Part shown: positions 51,963 through 62,921 of the stretch, one piece after another
Layout: each line of letters opens with the position of its first letter
Numbering within the stretch: position 1 is the stretch's first letter
Origin: Thermococcus paralvinellae
GTDB taxonomy: Archaea > Methanobacteriota_B > Thermococci > Thermococcales > Thermococcaceae
Length of the DNA: 64,000 nucleotides
Direction: 5' to 3'
Assembly: GCF_000517445.1 (NCBI RefSeq)
Contig: NZ_CP006965.1
Coordinates: 1,650,681-1,714,680, forward strand
Notes under the pieces: generated by a model
Seen by the model: only the letters and a program-made list of their open reading frames with translations
Databases searched by the model: none
What the model was told of the DNA's origin: nothing
Made by a program: the position numbers and the translations under genes

Positions 51963-53060
51963 ATGAGAAAGAGCATTGTGCTTGTTCTAATGTTCATCAC
52001 TGCACTGAGTTTTGCAAATCAAGCTTTTGCTTACGAACCGCAAAGGCTTTTTGATATAGAGATGTACATAACAGTTTATCCTAGCGGAACTGCAATGGTT
52101 AAAATAAACGCTAAGCTGATAGACCCCGCATTTATTGCATATTTTACTAATTTAAACAATTCAAATCCCCAAAATGCTAACAATGAGTTCCGAAAGATGG
52201 TCTACTCTCTCATTTATGGAAACTTCAAAAGAGAAGTGGAAAAAAAATCCAAAGAGGCTATGATTGTCATCCCAGAGGTAGGTTTTATTAAAATTGGCAA
52301 GAACTGGACCGCAGTTGTGAATTTCAAAATATACAATTTCCTCGTTGAGAAAAACCAAACACTTCAGAGCTCCGTATATGGTCCAATGAGCTTCTTATTC
52401 AAAAACCATGTCTTTGAATACACATGGAAAAAGCTGACACTTGTATTTCCAAAAGACATGTATGTTGTAAATCTAGCCCCAGCTCCAAAAGAGCTAACAG
52501 AAAATGTTGCAGTTTGGGAAAATGGAAACTATCTCCCGATAATCGTGCTCACATTTAATGAGACAGTATTCCAGCAAGAGAGAACGAAAAAGACTAAAAT
52601 AATTCCATTCGAAGAGTTCTTGAACAACAGTACTAAACTCATATACCTAACATATGACCCATTTGCTGGAACGGTAACATTTAATGGAAGTATCACTGGA
52701 GTAAAACCGGAGCAGTATCACATTGCAAAGATCATTGACGAATTTAACAGAACAATGGATTTAATAAAATTTGATATAAAAAGCACCGAAAATGGTGTGA
52801 CTTTTTCTGGAGAAGCAAAGCCAATGCTTCAGTATAAAGAAACATTGACAAAAAAGATGTGGAACGTTACAATAAAACTGCCATTCAGGTTTGACAAAGT
52901 TAATATTGAATCGCCAAAGGGACAGAATGTTGAAATGATATATAGCAAAACCGATGGAACCGCTGTAAACATGGTGTTTGAGGAAAAGAAAATCTGTGGG
53001 CCGGGAATTATTGTGGGATTGGCTATACTTCCACTGCTTCTGAAGAAACGTAGGAGGTGA
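51963..53060 (+). CDS. Secreted CGP-CTERM protein of unknown function
   Basis: A 365-residue exported protein. Signal peptide KSIVLVLMFITALSFANQAFA is followed by a beta-rich body with repeated VxVNFxIYN-type strands. The C terminus ICGPGIIVGLAILPLLLKKRRR (read in two parts, CGPG plus hydrophobic run plus basic tail) is the Thermococcales CGP-CTERM signal. Many N-x-S/T sites suggest glycosylation. GGAGGTGA is 5 bases before ATG 51963. The ADP-forming acyl-CoA synthetase alpha gene follows after 4 bases, using a ribosome site within this gene's last codons, but a functional link is doubtful. Confidence 0.8.
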   Translation: MRKSIVLVLMFITALSFANQAFAYEPQRLFDIEMYITVYPSGTAMVKINAKLIDPAFIAYFTNLNNSNPQNANNEFRKMVYSLIYGNFKREVEKKSKEAMIVIPEVGFIKIGKNWTAVVNFKIYNFLVEKNQTLQSSVYGPMSFLFKNHVFEYTWKKLTLVFPKDMYVVNLAPAPKELTENVAVWENGNYLPIIVLTFNETVFQQERTKKTKIIPFEEFLNNSTKLIYLTYDPFAGTVTFNGSITGVKPEQYHIAKIIDEFNRTMDLIKFDIKSTENGVTFSGEAKPMLQYKETLTKKMWNVTIKLPFRFDKVNIESPKGQNVEMIYSKTDGTAVNMVFEEKKICGPGIIVGLAILPLLLKKRRR

Positions 53061-53064
53061 ATTA

Positions 53065-54396
53065 ATGAATTTAGACTTTTTCTTTTATCCTTCTTCTGTC
53101 GCTGTATTCGGTTCTTTCAAAAAAGGGGCAATAGCTTATGAGATTTTAAAAAACATTGTTGAAGGAGGTTTTGAAGGAAGAATAATGCCTATTAACCCAA
53201 GGGGAGGAGAAGTAGAAATTTCTGGAAAAAAATTTGAGATAAAGAAAAAACTCGACGAACAAGTGGATGTAGCGATAATAGCAATACCCGCAAAGCTTGT
53301 TCCGAGTTTAATTGAAGAGATTGGAGACAAAATTAAAGGTGCCGTTGTTATTTCTGCCGGTTTTAGTGAAGTCGGCAATATTGAGCTTGAGAGAGAATTA
53401 GTTAAAAAAGCAAGAGAGAAGGAAGTTAGAATTATAGGCCCCAACTGTGCTGGAATCTTTGGAGTTCATGGCAAATTCTTCGGTTCCTTTGAGATTAGGG
53501 TTAAAAAAGGAGGCTTAGCTTTAATTTCTCAAAGCGGAGCCTTTGGTGGGGCAGCCTTAGCAATGGGAAATGAAGAAGGAATCGGATTCTCCGCTTTTGT
53601 ATCTTACGGAAACGCAGCAGATTTAACAGAGAGTGACTTTCTAAGATACTTCGCTGATGACGAAAATACTAGGATAATAGCTCTGTACATTGAAGGAGTG
53701 AAAGATGGAAGAACTTTTATTGAAGCTTTGAAATATGCCACATCCAAGAAACCTGTGGTAATTTTAAAAGCTGGAAAGAGCGAGAGCGGTTCAAAGGCTG
53801 CTCAGAGTCATACCGGTTCATTAGCTGGCAGTTATGAAATTTACAAAGCAGCATTTAACCAGTTTGGTGCAATAGAAGTTGAAGAGATGGAAGAGCTTTT
53901 TGATGCTGCTAAGGCCTTTGAGATGTATGAGAAAGCTGGAAAGAGGATAGCGATTATAACAAATTCCGGTGGACCAGGAGTTTTAGCAACGGACAAAGCT
54001 GAACGCCTAGGCTTAGAGATTGCAAAGCTTAGTGAAGAAACTATAAAAGCTCTCAGAGAATTTCTACCACCTCAGTGTTCCGTTAAGAATCCAATAGACT
54101 TAATCGCAGATGCAGATTATGAGAGATACAAGAGAACAGTTGAGATCGTTGGAAAAGATGAAAACGTTGATGCCCTGCTTGTAATCTGTGTGCCCCCAAT
54201 TTTCATCCCAAGTGAAGAGATAGCGAAAGCTGTAATTGATGCAAAATGCGAGAAGCCAATAATAGTGAACTTCATGGCTGGAGAGCTCGTTAGAGAAGGA
54301 GTTAAGCTTCTGGCAGAGAGAGGAATTAAGAACTTTCCAACACCCGAAAGGGCGGCAAAAGCACTGTATTGGCTCAGCTTGAGGGAAAAGATTTAA
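53065..54396 (+). CDS. ADP-forming acetyl/acyl-CoA synthetase, alpha subunit
   Basis: A 443-residue alpha subunit of the archaeal ADP-forming acyl-CoA synthetase. Domains are a CoA-binding Rossmann fold (SVAVFGSFKKGAIAYEI), a middle ligase domain (LISQSGAFGGAALAMG) and a phospho-His domain with SHTGSLAGSYE, where His249 is the phosphorylated residue. With a beta subunit, encoded elsewhere, it makes ATP from acyl-CoA during peptide and sugar fermentation, a hallmark of Thermococcales energy metabolism. Which acid it prefers is unknown, since the order has several alpha isoforms. Confidence 0.92.
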   Translation: MNLDFFFYPSSVAVFGSFKKGAIAYEILKNIVEGGFEGRIMPINPRGGEVEISGKKFEIKKKLDEQVDVAIIAIPAKLVPSLIEEIGDKIKGAVVISAGFSEVGNIELERELVKKAREKEVRIIGPNCAGIFGVHGKFFGSFEIRVKKGGLALISQSGAFGGAALAMGNEEGIGFSAFVSYGNAADLTESDFLRYFADDENTRIIALYIEGVKDGRTFIEALKYATSKKPVVILKAGKSESGSKAAQSHTGSLAGSYEIYKAAFNQFGAIEVEEMEELFDAAKAFEMYEKAGKRIAIITNSGGPGVLATDKAERLGLEIAKLSEETIKALREFLPPQCSVKNPIDLIADADYERYKRTVEIVGKDENVDALLVICVPPIFIPSEEIAKAVIDAKCEKPIIVNFMAGELVREGVKLLAERGIKNFPTPERAAKALYWLSLREKI

Positions 54397-54951
<555 letters not shown>

Positions 54952-54954
54952 AAC

Positions 54955-55626
54955 TCAAAAATAAATGACATCTGTATTTTTAAACTCCGGGTATATTGTT
55001 TTCTTTATGCGGATCCTATTAGAACCAATGACATCACCAATAAAAAGCACGAGTTCCTCAAAGTAACTTGGAACGAAAGGTTTCAGCTGATTCCAAAGTT
55101 CTGAGTTCACGAACAGTAAATGCCTAATATCAATCCCTGAAGCCGTAAAGTACTTGATTATATCATGGATTGCTTGCAACCTCTCTTTATGATTTATCAT
55201 TCCCAAATACTTCTCGACCCCCAGATAAACATTAAATACCGGCTTTTCTTCATAAACTTGAAAGATTACCTTTTTAAATCCTTTGTATGCCTTCTTTTTA
55301 TCTATTGAATAAACCAATGAGACTTCAATCGTCTTAACAACATTCCCAATCTTAGCTTTCCCACTAACTTTTAAAACAGGAACGTCTTTTAAAATTCTCT
55401 TAGTGTCTATGTTGAAACTCCTAGCTTGGTAATCCATTATAACTAAAGTATCAAAAACATCAATAAGGACAACTTCAACGTCTCCTTTGATATCCTTTAA
55501 TTTTTCTAAGAGCCCAAAAAGTATAACTCCTGGATGAAAGTATGAGGAATATCTAATGAGCCCTATCGTCTTTGGAATAAACAAGTTAATAACCTCTTCC
55601 ATAGAAACTTCTTGAAAAGTGTCCAT
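54955..55626 (-). CDS. DUF257 family protein
   Basis: A 223-residue DUF257 protein. The conserved opening SSYFHPGVILFGLLEKL, the strand VEVVLIDVFDTLVIMDYQ and VPVLKVSGKAKIGNV match the copy at 1777 and the next gene. It lacks a Walker A loop. ATG 55626 follows GGTGGTTAAA. It lies 34 bases downstream of the second DUF257 gene, and the two are probably cotranscribed. Function is unknown. Confidence 0.78.
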   Translation of the reverse strand: MDTFQEVSMEEVINLFIPKTIGLIRYSSYFHPGVILFGLLEKLKDIKGDVEVVLIDVFDTLVIMDYQARSFNIDTKRILKDVPVLKVSGKAKIGNVVKTIEVSLVYSIDKKKAYKGFKKVIFQVYEEKPVFNVYLGVEKYLGMINHKERLQAIHDIIKYFTASGIDIRHLLFVNSELWNQLKPFVPSYFEELVLFIGDVIGSNRIRIKKTIYPEFKNTDVIYF

Positions 55627-55659
55627 TTTAACCACCAAGCCATACTTCTGCTGAGTTCC

Positions 55660-56331
55660 CTAGAAGTGGATCACCTTTCCAACTAGTTCCTTATCAATTG
55701 CCTTTAAGACCTTTACATTGGTTGAATCAATCATCTCACCTATGAAGAGCATAACCTCCTCAAAGCACTCTGGAACATAGGGCTTCAATTGAGTCCAAAG
55801 TGTTGTGTTTATCACCCAAATATCTCTAATATCAAAAGTCTTTGTCGTCACGTAATTTATGATGTCATGAACTTGAACGAGCCTTTCTCTCTCATCAAGA
55901 AGCATTAAAAATTTATCCAATCCAATGTGGATTACAACTATAAATTCTCTATCTGAAAATTCAGACAAGACTTTTTCTAAAGCAACGTTGAATTTTCCCC
56001 TATGAATCACATAAGCACCAGAAAGCCCTATCTTTGCTTTTACATCCCCAACATCCAATGAGCCACCGACTTTCAAAATTTTTACACCATTTAGTACAGA
56101 ATTAAAGTCAAATCCACAAGCTTCAACTTGGTATTGTATTATACCCAAATTGTCAAGCATATCTATAATCACAACACCAACTCTTTCATTATAGTAATGC
56201 TTTATTTTCCTTAAGAATTCGTAAACTAAAATTCCAGGGTGATTGTAGCTTGAATATTTTAGCATCATCGTTTCCTTTGGTCTTACTCTCATAATGATAT
56301 CCTTCACAGTAACAACCTCAATCCCTTTCAT
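55660..56331 (-). CDS. DUF257 family protein
   Basis: A 223-residue DUF257 paralogue. The core YSSYNHPGILVYEFLRKI, VGVVIIDMLDNLGIIQYQ and VKILKVGGSLDVGDV aligns with its neighbour, as does the tail YVPECFEEVMLFIGEMIDS. A tandem duplication is likely. ATG 56331 follows GGATGGGATGAGA. It is divergent from kae1; the 200-base gap holds both promoters. Confidence 0.78.
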   Translation of the reverse strand: MKGIEVVTVKDIIMRVRPKETMMLKYSSYNHPGILVYEFLRKIKHYYNERVGVVIIDMLDNLGIIQYQVEACGFDFNSVLNGVKILKVGGSLDVGDVKAKIGLSGAYVIHRGKFNVALEKVLSEFSDREFIVVIHIGLDKFLMLLDERERLVQVHDIINYVTTKTFDIRDIWVINTTLWTQLKPYVPECFEEVMLFIGEMIDSTNVKVLKAIDKELVGKVIHF

Positions 56332-56527
56332 TCTCATCCCATCCATCGTCCTATTGGATAGTTTCGGTTATTTATCGAGATTATTAAATGTTTTTTAACA
56401 ATATATCAAGAATTCAGAAAAAAACTAACATAAGTAGCATAAAATTTCTAAAAATTGACACCATTGCAGACAAGAATTGGCCCCAAGATTAAACCCAATG
56501 CTTTTAAAACAAACTTTAGAATGATAA

Positions 56528-58248
<1,721 letters not shown>

Positions 58249-58255
58249 TAATATC

Positions 58256-59092
58256 TCAAAACTTCTTTTTGATTTTCAAAGTGTACTTTGGATATATCTC
58301 CCTAGAAAAGCGAACAAATTTAGTTTTTCTTGGAGACTTTTTAATGGTTATTTCAACTTCTGGGCTTAAGTAGGTATAAAATTGACCATCAATTGCCAAA
58401 ATGACATTCCTAGTCAGTGTCATTATTCTAATATCAATTTTGGACGTTGCTGGAACTACCATCGGGCGAGAACTTAACGCTATAGGTGCCAAGGGAGCTA
58501 TAATAACGCCATCAATTCGTGGGTCCAAGAAAGGCCCACCTGCAGACATTGCATAACCAGTTGAACCAGTTGGTGTTGAAATTATCAGACCATCAGAACG
58601 AACTTCATCTGCCAATCCATCATCAACATAGTATTTTAGGTGAACAATTTTGCCGGGAATTCCAGTCAAAATCGCAACTTCATTTAACGCATCAGGAACT
58701 GTGTTTTCTCCATTTAAATAGGTTCTTAACTTTATCCTTTCATCAATATAATAATCACCCTCAATCAGCTTATTTATCGCAAAAAATGCTTCATTGGGCT
58801 CAACCTCAGTTAAAAAGCCCAGTGTTCCCATATTAATCCCCAAAATAGGGATATCCTTTTTGGTGCGGTGCTCAATTCTTAGGATAGTCCCATCTCCTCC
58901 AATGGCAATTATAAAATCAACATCCATATTTTCAAGCGGAATAACGTCTTCCTCATTAAAATAGGGAAAGTGTTTATGGGTTTCAGTATCTACAAAAACC
59001 TCAAATCCACTAACCCTAAGGAAATCGTAAACCCTATATGCCAACTTTAATGCTGCTTCTTTATCTCTTCTCGCTACAACACCAAACTTCAT
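58256..59092 (-). CDS. nadK: NAD kinase
   Basis: A 278-residue enzyme that makes NADP from NAD and ATP or polyphosphate. [17 protein letters not shown] has the GGDG motif, [13 protein letters not shown] the NAD site, and [17 protein letters not shown] the conserved loop. The archaeal enzyme is homotetrameric. It starts at ATG 59092, after GTGAG, and overlaps the 3' part of the Trm112-like gene by about 32 bases. Confidence 0.95.
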   Translation of the reverse strand: MKFGVVARRDKEAALKLAYRVYDFLRVSGFEVFVDTETHKHFPYFNEEDVIPLENMDVDFIIAIGGDGTILRIEHRTKKDIPILGINMGTLGFLTEVEPNEAFFAINKLIEGDYYIDERIKLRTYLNGENTVPDALNEVAILTGIPGKIVHLKYYVDDGLADEVRSDGLIISTPTGSTGYAMSAGGPFLDPRIDGVIIAPLAPIALSSRPMVVPATSKIDIRIMTLTRNVILAIDGQFYTYLSPEVEITIKKSPRKTKFVRFSREIYPKYTLKIKKKF

Positions 59093-59249
59093 TAACACTC
59101 ACCACAAGCTGAGGAATACCATCAATGAGGGGATATTTTAGATTACAGCGTTCACAAAATAAATAGTTTTCTTTAAGGTCTAGCTTACCGCCACAGCAAG
59201 GACAGGCTAGGATGTTAAGATTTTTCTTTAGTACCTCCACTTTTAACAC
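59061..59249 (-). CDS. Trm112-like zinc protein
   Basis: A 62-residue zinc-binding protein of the Trm112/UPF0434 type. The ligands are Cys16-Pro-Cys18-Cys19 and Cys32-x2-Cys35, and [11 protein letters not shown] is the conserved tail strand. Trm112 activates several methyltransferases for RNA and release factors in archaea and eukaryotes. A start at GTG 59249 or GTG 59240 is possible, both inside the 3' end of the flippase-like gene. The gene is squeezed between, and overlaps, both neighbours, so it is translated by coupling. Whether it is the main Trm112 of this cell or a paralogue is unknown. Confidence 0.72.
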   Translation of the reverse strand: MLKVEVLKKNLNILACPCCGGKLDLKENYLFCERCNLKYPLIDGIPQLVVSVNEVWCCSEKR

Positions 59250-60240
59250 CCAAATAAATGCTTAAAGCTCCACCTGCTATGCTTGGAAGCCAGAAGGAGA
59301 TAAATCTATCAATTACTGTTGCAGTAACAGCTAAACTCTTATTTATGCTCAAGCTTAAGTAGAGAGCCGAATTTACTGTCTCCGTTATACCAATTCCTCC
59401 AGGAAGAATGCTTATCATTCCCAAGGCGATTCCAGCCATTTGAACCATTAGAATCTTGTAAAGCTCAAGAGGATATCCTATGCTCTCAAAGACAAAATAC
59501 GTTCTGAGAATCATAAAACCCCAGACAGCAAATGAGTAAAACAGCGTCTTTATCAAAACTACTTTGTCTGTTGATAGCTCCATTAATGTTTCTCTGAATT
59601 CAAATATTGACTTTTTAAGCTTCTCCTCAAGCTTCTCTTCTATGTTCTCAAACTTCTTGGGGAAAACTCTTTTTAAAATGCCTATGATCCACTTAAGGAA
59701 CTTCATAGCAAGCTTCTCATTGAAGGACAGAAGAATTGAAACAGTTAGAATTATCATTAGTGAAACTGTCGAGATTGAAAGAACTAAAAGCAAAATGTGT
59801 ATCTTCAAGCTTAAGGCATATTTAAAAGCTATAAACGTAAACACCATGACTGGAATGACATCAAGAATTCTGTCTGCCATTATAGTTGCAAAAACTTGCC
59901 CATAACCACTTTTAGATTTAGCTTTTTTGCTAATAACAACCATTCTTGCAGGTTCCCCACCAGCTCTCGCTCCAGGGGTTATGTTGTTGAAAAACACACC
60001 AATAAAAGTGGCTATAAGTATCTGACCAAATCCAATTTCAACGCCCGCTTTCTTGAGAAATACCCTCCATCTCAAAGCCCATGCCAGAGTAGCCAAGAGT
60101 TGCATCACCAAAGCTAGGAGAAGATAGTTAATATCAGCACCCCTCACTAACCTTATAGTTTCATCTATCCCTGCCCACCAGATGAGAGCAAATATCAGCA
60201 GAATTCCAAGAACTATCATTGGAATCCTTTTTTTCTTCAT
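59215..60240 (-). CDS. Flippase-like membrane protein (UPF0104/LPG synthase-TM type)
   Basis: A 341-residue integral membrane protein with about eight segments. The marks are ITPGARAGGEPARMVVISKK, GYGQVFATIMADRILDVIPV and SILPGGIGITETVNSALYLSL, which define the UPF0104 family. Relatives include the membrane part of lysyl-phosphatidylglycerol synthases and dolichol-phosphate glycan flippase-like proteins. A central basic coil (about 190-220) lies in the cytoplasm. GGTGAGAGA precedes the ATG; the gene overlaps the preceding NSUN-type gene by 4 bases. Confidence 0.85.
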   Translation of the reverse strand: MKKKRIPMIVLGILLIFALIWWAGIDETIRLVRGADINYLLLALVMQLLATLAWALRWRVFLKKAGVEIGFGQILIATFIGVFFNNITPGARAGGEPARMVVISKKAKSKSGYGQVFATIMADRILDVIPVMVFTFIAFKYALSLKIHILLLVLSISTVSLMIILTVSILLSFNEKLAMKFLKWIIGILKRVFPKKFENIEEKLEEKLKKSIFEFRETLMELSTDKVVLIKTLFYSFAVWGFMILRTYFVFESIGYPLELYKILMVQMAGIALGMISILPGGIGITETVNSALYLSLSINKSLAVTATVIDRFISFWLPSIAGGALSIYLGVKSGGTKEKS

Positions 60241-61391
60241 TCTCTCACCTTCCTCAGCTTTGCTATGAAAAACCCTTGCGTCAAATGTTTGTGAGGATAA
60301 AAGCGCTGTACCTCCTTGATACCTATTCCTGGAGAGCCTATAAAGATTGATTGCTTTTCAAGCTTCAATCCCTTTTTGAGCATATATTTAACGTTCCCCT
60401 CGTTCTCCTCATAGCTAAGAGTGCATGTTGAATATACTAAAATCCCATTTTTCCTTAAGCTCTTTATTGCAGCATTTATAAAGTGCCTCTGATAGCGAGC
60501 TGTTGCCATTATATCTTTTGGCGTTCTAGTTTCCCAGAGCTTGGGTCTAACCCCTAAAGCTGTGCACGGAGCATCTAGCAAAATCTTGTCAGCTTTTAAG
60601 CCAAGCTCCGGCAAATTCCTCGAGTCCATGTGAACTAATTTAACATTCTTAACCCCCAACCGCTTTAAGGTTTCCTCCATTTTCTTAAGCCTATTTTTGG
60701 ATTTATCAATTGCAATGATTTCTCCCCTGTTCTGCATAAGCTGAGATAAATGAGTGGTTTTACCGCCCGGAGCAGCTGCCATGTCGATGATTAAATCATC
60801 TTCATTAGGTTCAAGAATCCTAGCTGTTATCATGGATGGCAAGCTTTGAGGATAGAAATAACCTTTCTCAAAGCTTTTAAGCTCACTCAAGCTTGGAAGC
60901 TTGAACTTGGGCAAAGTTACTTCAACAGCAACCCCTCTGGTAGCTTTTATCATCTCCTTTGCGTTCATCTTTGCTATCCCAATTCCAACCAAAAGGCCCT
61001 TTGGATCTCTTATCTGGACTTCGTCACCTTCTTTAATACTCTTATCTGCTTTGAGAACGCCAGGAGCATAGAGCATAGCACCTTGATACACACTTTCAGA
61101 GGCATACTTGTTTGCAACAACAATTGGGAGATTTGGGTTGTAATCATCAGAAAAATTTGGACCTTCTCTCTCAAAATAAATGGCCTCTTCAAGATAAGGA
61201 CTTCTCTTGGGTTTAAGTCCATCCCTCCGAAGTTCTTCAATCAATTTATCTCTGCTGATCTTAAGCGTATTAACCCTTATGTAATATTTTTCAACGGGTT
61301 CTCTGAGCTTCTGCATTATTATCTCAGCTTCTTCTCCAAAGAGCTTTCTGTAATACTCTTGGAGTTCTTCTGGAAATGCCTCAAGATACAT
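60237..61391 (-). CDS. NSUN-type RNA m5C methyltransferase with PUA domain
   Basis: A 384-residue enzyme. The N-terminal part contains a PUA domain (YASESVYQGAMLYAPGVLK to IGIAKMNAKEMIKATRGVAVEV, about 105-180) inserted before the RsmB/NOP-type methyltransferase. SAM and catalytic motifs are AAAPGGKTTHLSQL, LLDAPCTALGVRP (Cys, release) and YSTCTLSYEENE (catalytic Cys in TCT). It makes 5-methylcytosine in rRNA or tRNA; PUA-bearing archaeal relatives are known. AAGGTGATATC precedes the ATG. It heads the operon with the flippase-like, Trm112-like and nadK genes. Confidence 0.9.
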   Translation of the reverse strand: MYLEAFPEELQEYYRKLFGEEAEIIMQKLREPVEKYYIRVNTLKISRDKLIEELRRDGLKPKRSPYLEEAIYFEREGPNFSDDYNPNLPIVVANKYASESVYQGAMLYAPGVLKADKSIKEGDEVQIRDPKGLLVGIGIAKMNAKEMIKATRGVAVEVTLPKFKLPSLSELKSFEKGYFYPQSLPSMITARILEPNEDDLIIDMAAAPGGKTTHLSQLMQNRGEIIAIDKSKNRLKKMEETLKRLGVKNVKLVHMDSRNLPELGLKADKILLDAPCTALGVRPKLWETRTPKDIMATARYQRHFINAAIKSLRKNGILVYSTCTLSYEENEGNVKYMLKKGLKLEKQSIFIGSPGIGIKEVQRFYPHKHLTQGFFIAKLRKVRE

Positions 61392-61400
61392 GATATCACC

Positions 61401-61913
61401 TTAAAGATCAAAGAGACGGTATTTTTTGACAAGCTCAATAAAATCAAAGAGATACCTTTCTAGTTCTTTAACGGTCAGCTCACCAACTTCGAAGTTTATA
61501 AGCTCTTCTTCACTCCCTTTTATTTCCTCAAACACTCTATCTGGCTCTTTCGGATGTTGATAGTTGTAAAAATCTTCAAGGAAATTCTCGCTTCCATAGA
61601 TGTAGGATTTTTTGAATTTTTGGATAAATTCTTCCACAAACTCCTCGGTTATCTTCTCTTTAAGAATGCCAAACACAAAGTAAAATCCCTGCAGAGTGGC
61701 CCCAACTTCCCCTCCAGGCTTTATCTCAAATGCGGGATGAGGATATAGCATCTCTCTCCATTCCCCATCGAGGTAAATGTAAGCGTTGAAAACTTCCTCA
61801 ACCGGCTCAACTTTAAACCCGAGAGGCTTGAGCTTTCTCGCAAGCTCTTCATTAATTCTGAGAGTCTCACCCCAGATAAAGTTGAGTAAGTTGTGAACAT
61901 CAAGTAAATTCAT
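61401..61913 (-). CDS. Unrecognised archaeal protein (possibly DUF3201)
   Basis: A 170-residue acidic soluble protein. It has an alpha/beta N-terminal half (INEELARKLKPLGFKVEPVEEVFNAYIYLDGEWREMLYPHPAFEIK split by the family turn) and a helical C-terminal half (LTVKELERYLFDFIELV). I associate it tentatively with DUF3201. No catalytic motif is visible. GGTGGAGGTT precedes ATG 61913. It ends 10 bases before the NSUN-type gene, on the same strand, so it may lead that operon. Confidence 0.6.
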   Translation of the reverse strand: MNLLDVHNLLNFIWGETLRINEELARKLKPLGFKVEPVEEVFNAYIYLDGEWREMLYPHPAFEIKPGGEVGATLQGFYFVFGILKEKITEEFVEEFIQKFKKSYIYGSENFLEDFYNYQHPKEPDRVFEEIKGSEEELINFEVGELTVKELERYLFDFIELVKKYRLFDL

Positions 61914-61959
61914 AACCTCCACCCCCCCAGAAAAGAAAAAGGTAAAAGAAATTTAAAGT

Positions 61960-62853
61960 TTAGCTTTTAAGTTTAAGCATTGAATTGAGTTGATCAATGA
62001 TATCTGTCTTAATTTTCTCATGGACATCTGCTACTTTAATCTTAAGCTCTTTGTTAAGTATGTTAGCTTTCAAGTACATCGTAATTCCCAAATCACTCTC
62101 CTCTCCACGTTTTATATGCTCAGCCCAAACCTTTGGCAGAACTGCAGTGTCAATGAGAGTTTTAACTTTTACAATTCCATAGCCATTTGCTGGAATTACT
62201 GTATTCTCAATGAGTTCTCCAGAGGCAACTTGATTTTCATTTATGTTAATATTAAACTGTATTCCAGACACTGGAATTGGGAAATTGTTTGGATTGTATA
62301 GCTTGACATCACTATATACTGTAATGTAATCATCGGTTATTGGTCCCCATCTTGAGGAAATCCCCTCAATTGCAGGCGTTTTAACTAAATCTCCACTACT
62401 CTCTGTTTTTATGTTAAAATAAGACAAAATATTTGTCTCAACTTCTTGAGTAAACTCTCTCTTGAACACTCGTATTCCAAAGATTGATGCTTGAACACTT
62501 ATCTTTGCATAGCTTTTCTCTCCATTCTTTATGTGATTTTTCAAAGCTTCAATTGCTTTGTAGTTGTCAAGAACTAAAACACCATCGACTCTATCCTGCA
62601 TAAAGCCAAGCTTCATGTTTTCAATTCTTCCAATTTTAACTCCAGCCCACTCAATTGTCACGTCATTAACACTAACTGAAATTGGGAGACTTCCGCCCAA
62701 ATAAATGTGCAACCATATCTCAGTTGTTTTGTCGTCAATATGACCCCATTCAGCAGTTATTTTTGGTTTTAAGTTCATGGCAGCATACCCTAAATATCCA
62801 AGCCACACTATCAAAATAAGTAATACTGCAAGTACTATCTTAACAATTCTCAT
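61960..62853 (-). CDS. Membrane-anchored LEA14/WHy-domain protein
   Basis: A 297-residue protein with one N-terminal membrane anchor (IVKIVLAVLLILIVWLGYLGYAA). Two Water-stress/Hypersensitive-response (LEA type 2) beta-sandwich domains follow: about 35-150 (TEIWLHIYLGGSLPISVSVND) and 175-285 (ITVYSDVKLYNPNNFPIPVSG). The NPNNFPIPV motif is typical. Such proteins sit outside the membrane in archaea; the role is unknown. ATG 62853 follows GGTGAAGACA. It is downstream of the surface-protein gene on the same strand. Confidence 0.8.
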   Translation of the reverse strand: MRIVKIVLAVLLILIVWLGYLGYAAMNLKPKITAEWGHIDDKTTEIWLHIYLGGSLPISVSVNDVTIEWAGVKIGRIENMKLGFMQDRVDGVLVLDNYKAIEALKNHIKNGEKSYAKISVQASIFGIRVFKREFTQEVETNILSYFNIKTESSGDLVKTPAIEGISSRWGPITDDYITVYSDVKLYNPNNFPIPVSGIQFNININENQVASGELIENTVIPANGYGIVKVKTLIDTAVLPKVWAEHIKRGEESDLGITMYLKANILNKELKIKVADVHEKIKTDIIDQLNSMLKLKS

Positions 62854-62921
62854 TGTCTTCACCTACAAACATAATCATCACTAAGATCGTTTAAAGTTTT
62901 CTAAAAAGGAAAATGAAGAAA

